This document shows, one piece after another, positions 38,793 through 46,816 of a stretch of 64,000 nucleotides of DNA. This DNA is from Bacteroidota bacterium (GTDB lineage: Bacteria; Bacteroidota; Bacteroidia; Cytophagales; Cytophagaceae). Every line of letters begins with the position of its first letter. Position 1 is the stretch's first letter. Under the pieces are notes generated by a model. The model searched no databases. It worked only from the letters and a program-made list of their open reading frames with translations, and was not told the DNA's origin. The translations under genes were made by a program, and so were the position numbers. The DNA is taken from the NCBI GenBank assembly GCA_023428135.1, contig JAEYZG010000045.1, positions 1 to 64,000 of the forward strand, read 5' to 3'.

Positions 38793-38889
38793 ATGAAAAT
38801 AGTGTTTAAATGTTTGGCAATATGAATGCAAATATGTAAAATTGCACTCCCAAATTCAAGGGGGACTTGTAAAAGTCTTCTTAGGGAAG

Positions 38890-38963
38890 GGGCCCTTAGC
38901 TCATTCGGTTAGAGCAACTGACTCATAATCAGTAGGTGGCTGGTTCGATTCCAGCAGGGCCCA
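38890..38963 (+). tRNA. tRNA with CAU anticodon (elongator Met or Ile2)
   Basis: A full cloverleaf is visible: acceptor GGGCCCT pairs with AGGGCCC. The anticodon stem ACTGA/TCAGT holds the CTCATAA loop with anticodon CAT at 38924-38926. The T arm is GCTGG-TTCGATT-CCAGC. The discriminator base is A; the CCA tail is not encoded. The acceptor has C4-G69 and C5-G68, the pairs that lysidine synthetase TilS reads in tRNA-Ile2(CAU) in E. coli, and the overall sequence resembles E. coli Ile2 more than Met. I favour Ile2 but cannot exclude Met. Confidence 0.93.
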
Positions 38964-38971
38964 CAAAAAGC

Positions 38972-39007
38972 AAAAGCCTTCAATTAATTAAAATTGAAGG
39001 CTTTTTT
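38972..39007 (+). terminator. Strong intrinsic terminator after the tRNA
   Basis: AAAAGCCTTCAATT at 38972-38985 pairs perfectly over 14 bases with AATTGAAGGCTTTT at 38992-39005, followed by T residues. Confidence 0.93.
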
Positions 39008-39168
39008 ATTAATTCGATAAACCTACATTAACCTTTTTTTACTTTTTGTTAAATATCAAATCAACTTTTTCTTTGAGAAAAAGTAAACTTTATTCAACAA
39101 AATAAGTAGTTTTTAATTCTTTTTACCATTAATCATCATTGTACAGTTTATATTTAAATGGACTAAAG

Positions 39169-40523
39169 ATGACAACCTACCCAATCATTAAAATACCAAA
39201 ATCTTTTATAGCTGCTTCTACAGCTGATGTTCCACAGCCTGCCCCCCCTATAAAGCCACCTAAGCCAGTAAAATATGAGCCTCCCTGGAAGGAACTCTCT
39301 TTTCTTTGGCTCTCCCTAACATATCTATTATTCTATGGAATTATAAATAAGATGCCAATCCTAACTTCAGTTACAGCGGTCCTAAGTATTACATCCCTTA
39401 TCCTTATCTTCAAGAAGGAAATAAAGACCAATAAAATGCTAGGTTTAGAATATCAAAATGCATTAAGAGAATATTCAAAATCATTTGACACGTATAGCCA
39501 AAAATTAAAGTCAATTAATTCCCCCAAAGAAGTAGAATTATATAGAAAAGAAATTCTAAAGCAATTAATAGTTAACACCAAAAAACCTAAATTAATAGTT
39601 AAAAACCTAACTAGAGGAAGAAGTGAATTTTTTTTCGATTTATTTTAGAAGAATGGTTTCCAGGAAAAATTTCCAACAATAGAACCATTGAAAAATTTTA
39701 TAACGACAAAGCATACATACCTGATTTTATTTATTACTGCAACGAAACCAATCTTCATATTGATATTGAAATTGATGAGCCCTATATTATAAGCAATAGA
39801 CAACCAATACATTATTTAACAGCCCAAAACTCACATTGTGATGAGCTCAGGGATGAATACTTTAATGAAAAAGGATGGATAGTAATAAGATTTTCTGAAG
39901 AGCAAATTGTATACTTCCCTAATGAATGCTGCAAAGTCATCAATGAAATAGTGCGAAACTTAACAAACATATGCATTCCAATTTTTAGGGATACTGTTCC
40001 AGAACTTAAAAGACTTAAATCTATCAATAAACCAGGGCTATATCATTTAGAAGTGAGGAATTCTTACAGCAAATACAATTCTAATCAAAAAAATTATTTA
40101 CACATTATTAACTTTAATGCTTATGACTCTAAATTAGAATTAATAATGAATGATCAATTTAAAGACAAAGCAGAAATTGAATCAAGCGAAGTAACCTTAT
40201 TTCTTTTTAATGCTTGTTTCTATTCACCAAATGAATTAATTCTACCTCAGACTAGTGAATTATTGAAAGTAAATATCGAAAGAATGTTCTCTTTCAATAC
40301 TTACGGCACTCTGAGAATAACTTCAATTCCCATTAATAGCTCCGACAACAACGTCCAGAAATGGATTGGTACAAAAGACTGGAGATCTCCTATCAATAAT
40401 TGTTGGACAGAAGAAATTACTCGAAATTATGCTAAAGATAATTTAAGAGAGGAGTATTTACAAGAAACAGGCATCTCTTTAACTAGTAGCTATAGTAAAT
40501 CAAATAATTCTGATCTTCACTAA
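39169..40523 (+). pseudogene. Membrane-anchored DUF559-like nuclease, split by a frameshift
   Basis: Frame 1 encodes a Pro-rich N-terminus (PQPAPPIKPPKPVKYEPPW), two membrane segments and a helical region, then stops at 39648. A -1 shift at the eight-T run 39628-39635 continues without stops to 40523, giving about 451 residues. The restored frame has YIPDFIY near residue 184, HIDIEIDEP near 201 and RDEYFNEKGWIVIRF, the PD...ExD...R pattern of DUF559/Vsr-like endonucleases. An ORF caller would report only 39139-39648 and 39951-40523. The site contains T TTT TTC in phase, a possible -1 slippery heptamer. It may instead be a sequencing error or a decayed gene. Confidence 0.75.
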
Positions 40524-40562
40524 AATAATTCCTAATCAACTGAATCAAATAATTGTGATCTT
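40500..40562. repeat. 18-bp imperfect direct repeat at the end of the nuclease gene
   Basis: TCAAATAATTCTGATCTT at 40500-40517 (end of the coding sequence) recurs as TCAAATAATTGTGATCTT at 40545-40562, with one mismatch and a 45-base period. Confidence 0.8.
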
Positions 40563-40831
40563 TTAACTATTACATTTTAAACTTTCTATTCATATAGACC
40601 ATCCCATACATGATTTTTTTAATCACATCATGCCATCACTAACTTCAGATTTATTAGATGACCATTTTTAAGAAACGATGGAACTAAAGTACAAGAAAGC
40701 AGAGTTAAAGTAAAAGATTAAACCATTTCCCTATAGTACAAAAGAAGGCCAGGAATACGTCAGATAAAAAGGATATTTGTCTTCCATACTTTTAAATGAT
40801 AAATTTGGTTTAGGCTTTAACCAGAGAGAAA
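40524..40831. other. Intergenic region with a possible decayed coding fragment
   Basis: These 308 bases hold no intact gene. From about 40678 one frame reads MELKYKKAELK-stop-KIKPFPYSTKEG, then another stop, then KGYLSSILLNDKFGLGFN, which looks protein-like but is interrupted. I do not recognise the family. The last 30 bases are the leader of the response-regulator gene. Confidence 0.35.
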
Positions 40832-41524
40832 TTGAAAAGAATATTAATCATAGAGGATGATCCTGCCTTAAATAAGAATATCAAAGAAGCATTATCGGCA
40901 GAGCAAATGGAGGTTGAAACTGTTTTTGACGGACTTCTCGCTGAAAAAATATTAAAAAAAAGTGACTTTGATTGTGTAATACTGGATATTAATCTTCCTC
41001 ACAAAAATGGTTACGAACTTTGCAAAGACTTTAGGAAACACAATACAATAACCCCTATTCTGATATTAACGGCGTTCGATGAACTTGAAGATAAAGTTCA
41101 AGGCTATGACTGCGGGGCTGATGATTATCTAACAAAACCATTCTACATGAAGGAACTAATTCTAAGGGTAACTTCACTTCTAAAAAGAAGCACTTCAACT
41201 GTCAGCGTAAAAGATTCAATTTCTGCAACATTAGTTGTTGGTGATATTGTTATACACACCAACAACAAAAAAGTTACAAGGCAGGGAACAGAAATAACAC
41301 TAACTCCAAGAGAATATCAGATATTATTGAGATTGGTATTATCCAAAGGGGAACTGGTTCCTAAAAAAGAATTAATAAAGGAAATCTGGGGAACAGCCTT
41401 TGACGCAAATACAAACACCATTGAGGTATACATAAACTTTCTCAGAAAAAAACTGGACAAACCTTTTGGGAAGGATTCAATAAAAACAAAAATAGGATTT
41501 GGATACTACTTTGACGAAAAATGA
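40832..41524 (+). CDS. OmpR/PhoB-family response regulator
   Basis: The 230-residue product has a receiver domain starting RILIIEDDPALNKNIK, phospho-acceptor Asp52 in CVILDINLP, and LTKPF with the conserved Lys. A winged-helix DNA-binding domain follows (LTPREYQILLRLVLSKG, TNTIEVYINFLRKKL, KTKIGFGYYF). The start is TTG 40832; no ATG lies before the conserved first strand. Its last bases overlap the sensor kinase ATG by four (ATGA). This is a classic two-component pair whose signal is unknown. Confidence 0.94.
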   Translation: MKRILIIEDDPALNKNIKEALSAEQMEVETVFDGLLAEKILKKSDFDCVILDINLPHKNGYELCKDFRKHNTITPILILTAFDELEDKVQGYDCGADDYLTKPFYMKELILRVTSLLKRSTSTVSVKDSISATLVVGDIVIHTNNKKVTRQGTEITLTPREYQILLRLVLSKGELVPKKELIKEIWGTAFDANTNTIEVYINFLRKKLDKPFGKDSIKTKIGFGYYFDEK

Positions 41525-42891
41525 GCATAAAGCAAAAGATATTATTTTATTTTTCAGTAGTAACTATAGTTATGGTTGGAGCTGCCTTCTTTTTTATCTA
41601 TATGTTATTCTATGAATACCGTGCTGAAGACTTTCACCAACAACAGAAAGAGAAAATCATTAATACATTAAAGTTCCTCACGAAAATTGAAGAGATAGAT
41701 GAGGAATTGATTTCCGCTATGGATCGGATCACAATTAATGATGTTTATGCTCAGAAACTCTATATTTTTGATAAGAATAAAAACCTCCTTTACTCAAGGT
41801 TGGATCATAAGCCCACCGATCTTACTAAGAATATTCTTTCCCAACTATCCTCCCTCAAAACAAAGGTTGAGCAGAAAAGCGGCCGTTATGATGTACTAGG
41901 AATCTATTTGGAACAAGACGGAGAAGTGTTCTATGGAATAAGTAATGCTTATGACTTGCCAGGATACCATAAGCTGAATTATCTCAAGTACATTCTCTTT
42001 CTGACCTTTATGATAATCGTTCTGGTGGTTATTTTTATGTCATATTACCTTTCAAAAAAAATAACAAATCCTATCGTTGCACTTACCAGACAAATAAAAG
42101 ATTTCAACTTTGAAAGTAAATATGAACCAATTGCTGTAATGGATGGGAGGAAAAATGAAGTCGCGGTTTTAGGGCAAAGGTTCAACGAATTAATGCAAAG
42201 AATGAATGAAGCATTTTCATTTCAAAAGAACGCAGTTCACCATATATCTCATGAATTAAAAACGCCCATTGCGGTTTTGGTCTCCAACTTTGAGAGAATT
42301 GAGAAAGAGTTAGATATTAACAAAATAAAATTTTTGATAAAAGATCAGAAAGAAGACACGGAGAACTTAAGTAAAATCATAAACTCATTGCTGGAAATTG
42401 CCAAAACCGAATCGGGCAACACTCCCAAGTTGTCGAAAATTCGGATTGACGAACTTATTTTCGATTTGGTTGATGAGCTCAATGTATTATATCCGGACTT
42501 TCAGTTTTCCATTAAATATTCTGAGTCTATAGAAGACGAAAGCAAGCTGACTTTATTTGCTAACCTGCGTCTTTTAAAAGCTGCTTTATCCAACCTAATG
42601 ATAAACTGCATCCAATATAGTATAGACAATCTGGCCACTATTGTTATTACACCGATAAACAAACGGCTCCAAATAGATTTCATAAATAACGGTCCTGTTA
42701 TAAATGAAAATGAAAGACAATATATTTACGGTCGCTACTTCAGAGGAGAAAACAGCAGAGGAAAAAGAGGATTTGGTCTGGGCCTTGTTTTTATAAAAAA
42801 GATCCTGACAATGCACGATGGAAACATTTCCTATGTAGCAAACGAAGAAGCCAAATCAAATAAATTTACCATCACACTACCATTCAAATGA
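41521..42891 (+). CDS. Sensor histidine kinase
   Basis: The 456-residue product has two membrane segments (FYFSVVTIVMVGAAFFFIYM and YILFLTFMIIVLVVIFMSYY) with a ~125-residue periplasmic domain between them. A HAMP-like linker follows, then HHISHELKTPIAVL with phospho-His near residue 244 and ATPase boxes ending GRYFRGENSRGKRGFGLGL. It partners the OmpR-type regulator, whose stop overlaps its start. No target genes are obvious except the possible SulP/carbonic anhydrase genes downstream, 537 bases away. Confidence 0.94.
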   Translation: MSIKQKILFYFSVVTIVMVGAAFFFIYMLFYEYRAEDFHQQQKEKIINTLKFLTKIEEIDEELISAMDRITINDVYAQKLYIFDKNKNLLYSRLDHKPTDLTKNILSQLSSLKTKVEQKSGRYDVLGIYLEQDGEVFYGISNAYDLPGYHKLNYLKYILFLTFMIIVLVVIFMSYYLSKKITNPIVALTRQIKDFNFESKYEPIAVMDGRKNEVAVLGQRFNELMQRMNEAFSFQKNAVHHISHELKTPIAVLVSNFERIEKELDINKIKFLIKDQKEDTENLSKIINSLLEIAKTESGNTPKLSKIRIDELIFDLVDELNVLYPDFQFSIKYSESIEDESKLTLFANLRLLKAALSNLMINCIQYSIDNLATIVITPINKRLQIDFINNGPVINENERQYIYGRYFRGENSRGKRGFGLGLVFIKKILTMHDGNISYVANEEAKSNKFTITLPFK

Positions 42892-43428
42892 TCTTTAATT
42901 TTAATTTCAGGAGTTTCATTTTGTAATAAAAAATTGAACAAACATAGGAACATGCTTGAAACTGCATATCATTCTTCCTAACCCTGTTAGGAACAATATT
43001 ATGACATAGTTGTTATTCTTTATATGTTTTTTTTCCATTTCCACTGATTGCTATATTTCATAGACATATAAGTAAGATCATTAACTAAGGTCCGAGCTAA
43101 ATTGATTTATTATTTTATTCCCTAGCCAACTATTAGGTATATAAATAATACCCCAATATCCTTTAGAAATCCCTTCAGACAGACTTGATTAGCACAACAA
43201 AATAAATTATAAAATTGATGCCTGGATAAAACAGTTAAATTTAAGAACTTAAGGTTACTTCTGATTTTAACTGGGAAAATCTTATCACGACACAGGCAGT
43301 AACCTTCTGGTTAAAAGAAGAATACAAATTAAAATTCTGCTACCTCATTTCCTTTAAGCCAATCTTTATTCAATTTAAGGTCTTTTTAAGGTGATGTCAT
43401 TTACTTTTGAGGCTTAATTTGGATATCA
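42892..43428. other. 537-bp intergenic region before the SulP gene
   Basis: No gene is seen. The region contains one perfect short inverted repeat, TTCCTAAC-CCT-GTTAGGAA (42975-42993), which could be an operator or a weak hairpin; it has no T-run. No clear TANNTTTG element could be fixed close to the SulP start. Confidence 0.4.
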
Positions 43429-45033
43429 ATGAGAAATTTCAATTCAACTTACCTTAAATCAGATATTTTAGCAGGTTTAGTGGTATTTTTAATAGCCCTA
43501 CCTCTATGCTTAGGAATTGCGTTAGCGAGTGGAGCTCCGTTATTTTCCGGTATTATATCGGGAGTAATCGGAGGTATCGTAGTAGGTTTTTTAAGTAAAT
43601 CTCAGATAAGCGTTGCCGGACCTGCAGCAGGACTTACCGCTATCCTTATGACAGCTATTGCCACACTTGGGTCTTTTGAAGCATTACTATTGGCTGTTGT
43701 GCTGGCAGGACTCATGCAGGTAGCATTAGGCTTTGCTAAAGCCGGAAGTATATCAAACTACTTTCCATCTAACGTTATCGAAGGGATGCTTGCAGCTATT
43801 GGCGTTATTATTATTCTGACCCAGTTACCTCATGCAGTTGGCTATGACATCGCCAATGAAGGAGACTTCTTCTTTATAGATAAGGACTCAAAACACACTT
43901 TATTTAGCAATATCATTGATTCAGTAAACTTTTCGCATCCTGGCGCTATAATCGTAACCATTGTTTCGTTGCTTATACTTATAAGCTTCGATAAAGTAGC
44001 CTTTCTTAAGAAAATAAAATTTCTTCCGGGAGCTCTGGTTGCTGTAATTGTTGGTACAATCATCAATGAAGTTTTTAAAGCTACAGGTTCAGGCTTAATT
44101 ATCAGCCAGGATCACCTCGTAAATCTTCCCGTACCTGACTCAATGAGTGATTTTATAGGACAATTTGCTACTCCTGACATATCTCAGATTCTGAACATTG
44201 ATATATGGATCGTGGCAGCAACTATTGCAACAGTAGCTAGTATTGAAACGCTTTTATGTATTGAAGCTGCGGATAAGTTAGATCCCCTTAAAAGATTTAC
44301 CAATACGAATACAGAGCTAAAAGCCCAGGGATTCGGAAATATACTAAGTGGTTTAATCGGAGGACTTCCGATGACTTCAGTAATAGTAAGAACCTCAGCA
44401 AATGTCAATTCAGGCGGAAGAACCAAACTTGCAACTATAGCCCATGGTGCATTTCTAATGACGGCAGTACTGGCAATACCTTTCATTTTAAATAAAATCC
44501 CTTTGGCATGTCTTGCGGGTGTTTTAATTATGATAGGTTATAAATTAGCTAACCCTTCCGTTTTCAAACATATGTGGGACAATGGCAAATTCCAGTTTAT
44601 CCCATTTGTGATTACCGTAGTAGCTGTCGTAGCTACTGACCTTCTGAAGGGAGTAGGCATCGGACTTGCTGTAAGTATTTTCTTTATACTAAAGGGCAAC
44701 ATAAAGCTCGCATATTTCTTCAAAAAAGAGGAGCATCAGGAAGGAGAAGTGATACACATAGAGCTTGCTCAGGAGGTTTCATTTCTTAATAAAGCTGCCA
44801 TCAAACAGACATTGATACATATCCCAGCTAACAGCTCTGTATTGATTGACGCATCACATACAGTATACATAGACCATGATGTATTACAACTGATAAAGGA
44901 TTTTCTGGAGTTTGGTTCCAAAGATAAAAAAATCAATGTTCAATTAGTTGGATTCAGAAAGGAGTACAAAATAAACAACTCATCAAGAGTAACATCTATA
45001 GAGGCTTCCACGGAGGAAGCTGTCAGTTCCTAA
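43429..45033 (+). CDS. SulP-family anion transporter (probable bicarbonate or sulfate)
   Basis: The 534-residue product begins LKSDILAGLVVFLIALPLCLGIALASGA and has ~11-12 membrane helices with family blocks PAAGLTAILMTAIA, ETLLCIEAADKLDP and GLIGGLPMTSVIVRTSANVN. A C-terminal STAS domain is at about residues 430-530 (VSFLNKAAIKQTLIHIP, VLIDASHTVYIDHD). Family members carry bicarbonate, sulfate or related anions. The next gene is a beta-carbonic anhydrase, which makes bicarbonate the most likely substrate; this is inference from context. Confidence 0.92.
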   Translation: MRNFNSTYLKSDILAGLVVFLIALPLCLGIALASGAPLFSGIISGVIGGIVVGFLSKSQISVAGPAAGLTAILMTAIATLGSFEALLLAVVLAGLMQVALGFAKAGSISNYFPSNVIEGMLAAIGVIIILTQLPHAVGYDIANEGDFFFIDKDSKHTLFSNIIDSVNFSHPGAIIVTIVSLLILISFDKVAFLKKIKFLPGALVAVIVGTIINEVFKATGSGLIISQDHLVNLPVPDSMSDFIGQFATPDISQILNIDIWIVAATIATVASIETLLCIEAADKLDPLKRFTNTNTELKAQGFGNILSGLIGGLPMTSVIVRTSANVNSGGRTKLATIAHGAFLMTAVLAIPFILNKIPLACLAGVLIMIGYKLANPSVFKHMWDNGKFQFIPFVITVVAVVATDLLKGVGIGLAVSIFFILKGNIKLAYFFKKEEHQEGEVIHIELAQEVSFLNKAAIKQTLIHIPANSSVLIDASHTVYIDHDVLQLIKDFLEFGSKDKKINVQLVGFRKEYKINNSSRVTSIEASTEEAVSS

Positions 45034-45093
45034 GTTTAAACAGGAAATAACCCTTTAAAATTAAATCTATTGTCTAATATTATTGTGAAGTAT

Positions 45094-45786
45094 ATGAAAA
45101 CATGCACCAAAGAAATTCAAGCTACTATAACGCCGCTTAAAGCTATTGAGATTTTAAAAGCTGGAAATATTAGATTTATAAATAATTTAAAAGCTAATCG
45201 TAACTTATTACAACAAGCAAATGATACTCGAAACGGCCAGTGGCCATTTGCGACCATTTTAAGTTGTATTGATAGCCGTACCTCTTCTGAATTAATTTTC
45301 GATCAAGGTCTGGGCGATATATTCTCAATAAGAATTGCGGGCAATATCATTAACACTGATATCCTTGGAAGTATGGAGTTTGCCTGTAAAGTTGCCGGAT
45401 CAAAATTACTGGTTGTACTAGGTCATACTAAATGTGGAGCAATCAAAGGAGCTTGCGATCATGTTGAAATGGGAAATTTATCAGAACTTCTGGCAAAGCT
45501 TCAACCTGCAGTGTATGAAGAAAAAACGTTTACTGATGTTAAACTTAGAAATTCTTCTAATGCAGAATTTGTAGAAAATGTGGCTTCTATCAATGTTTAC
45601 AGAGCCGTTAATTCAATTATATCCAGAAGTTATATATTGGAGCAAATGGTTGAAAAAGGAGAAATTGCTATCATAGGAGCTATGCACAATCTTGAAACAG
45701 GCATTGTGGAATTTTACGAAGATTCCTTGATATCTAAGTCCAGTATTACCAATGAGATTCAGGAAGTAATTTCTAAAAGTGCTTAA
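45094..45786 (+). CDS. Beta-carbonic anhydrase
   Basis: The enzyme interconverts CO2 and bicarbonate using zinc. The ~230-residue product shows Cys58 and the CIDSR motif (Asp60, Arg62), then VLGHTKCGAI with His111 and Cys114, the three zinc ligands and Asp/Arg pair of beta-class enzymes. ATG 45094 is chosen over the TTG at 45070, which would add only 8 residues. It follows the SulP gene by ~60 bases; together they form a likely bicarbonate uptake and hydration pair. A hairpin follows at 45901. Confidence 0.95.
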   Translation: MKTCTKEIQATITPLKAIEILKAGNIRFINNLKANRNLLQQANDTRNGQWPFATILSCIDSRTSSELIFDQGLGDIFSIRIAGNIINTDILGSMEFACKVAGSKLLVVLGHTKCGAIKGACDHVEMGNLSELLAKLQPAVYEEKTFTDVKLRNSSNAEFVENVASINVYRAVNSIISRSYILEQMVEKGEIAIIGAMHNLETGIVEFYEDSLISKSSITNEIQEVISKSA

Positions 45787-45900
45787 TTAAACGTATTGCT
45801 GCGTAATTAGCATACCTCAATTATTCAGTTATCAGAATAAATCTTCTTTATGAATCCTGTTTTAATTGGATTCAATTCTTAAGCTTGTTTGGTTAATTGT

Positions 45901-45944
45901 AAGTGTCGGGTCGGAAGGTCCGGCACTTATTAACCATTTTTTTT
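45901..45944 (+). terminator. Hairpin terminator after carbonic anhydrase gene
   Basis: AAGTGTCGG at 45901-45909 pairs with CCGGCACTT at 45920-45928 (one G-T pair), with an 8-T run a few bases later. It may also end the minus-strand gene at 46025. Confidence 0.6.
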
Positions 45945-46024
45945 ATACTTTTCAACATTAGATATCCGCAGATACAATAAAGATTCAATTGTCTACCCTT
46001 AACAGATATCCTCAAAGACATGGC

Positions 46025-46309
46025 TTAAACAAATCCCATCTTCTTTCCATGCTCATGTTCATTATACAGAGGATGACTCTTCATTTTATTAATTATTTTG
46101 CTTAAAAACTTAAGCATGATTTCCCTTTTATCATTTTCATCCTTAAGTCGTCCCTGAATAAGGTCTGTGCTCACATCAAAGATTAAAGCATTTAATGAAG
46201 ATATTTCTGCGGGAGTAATTCCTAATGTAGGACCTACTGTTGTTGAATGGAGAGAATAATTTCTTAACCATTGAATTAATTGTTTGTCTTCTTTTGGTAT
46301 AAAATCCAT
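46025..46309 (-). CDS. Small conserved-looking protein of unknown function
   Basis: The 94-residue product (start MDFIPKEDKQLIQWLRNYSL, end NEHEHGKKMGFV) is soluble and mostly helical, without a signal peptide. From memory, its beginning (PK-D-x-x-LIxW, LGITPAEI) and its HPLYNE segment resemble the first part of a ~200-residue hypothetical family common in Bacteroidota, so this may be a single-repeat or truncated member. I could not confirm this. It lies 17 bases after the end of the lipoprotein gene and may be co-transcribed. Confidence 0.6.
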   Translation of the reverse strand: MDFIPKEDKQLIQWLRNYSLHSTTVGPTLGITPAEISSLNALIFDVSTDLIQGRLKDENDKREIMLKFLSKIINKMKSHPLYNEHEHGKKMGFV

Positions 46310-46326
46310 ACTTGTATTTTTTGTAT

Positions 46327-46737
46327 TTATTCCCAGCTACCCATTACAGAAAAACTGACACTATCACTTTTGGTCTCCATATCTATCGGATAAATGATCT
46401 TATACTCTTCCATGTCTATAGTGCTGGATGCTATCAATCCCGTAGAATCTCCCCACAACTGTATACTGATATGATCTTCTTTATATAAATGTAACTCAAT
46501 CTCTTTATCCAGTGCAAATATAGCAGGAAGCGTAAAATCACTGGGATATTTTCCGGTGGTACCCAGTATGTGATTTCCAAAGCCTGTATTTACAACTTTA
46601 ACAGTCAGGAATTGAGAAGGGGAATTGGCCTTTCTGTAAGAATTCAACTTAATGGTTTTCATTGTAAAAATATACTTATCCTTCTTACAGCCTACAGACA
46701 GTAGACTTATAAATAAAAGTATCCAGATTCTACTCAT
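46327..46737 (-). CDS. Small putative lipoprotein
   Basis: The 136-residue product has a lipoprotein signal ending LSVGC, with Cys17 as lipidation site, followed by KKDKYIFTM. The mature part is beta-rich (FLTVKVVNTGFGNHILG, HISIQLWGDSTGLIASS). No family is recognised. It is upstream of the 94-residue gene with a 17-base gap, probably forming a two-gene unit. Confidence 0.65.
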   Translation of the reverse strand: MSRIWILLFISLLSVGCKKDKYIFTMKTIKLNSYRKANSPSQFLTVKVVNTGFGNHILGTTGKYPSDFTLPAIFALDKEIELHLYKEDHISIQLWGDSTGLIASSTIDMEEYKIIYPIDMETKSDSVSFSVMGSWE

Positions 46738-46816
46738 GTTATATATTATTTTTTGTAATTTATGATTATGATACTGCAGTCTTCTCTAACGAATTATGTA
46801 AAGTAATACGTAAACA

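Noticed and set aside
38890..40523. tRNA-associated genomic island with att repeats
   Set aside because: I saw no copy of the tRNA 3' end downstream and no integrase; the adjoining nuclease gene alone does not prove an island.
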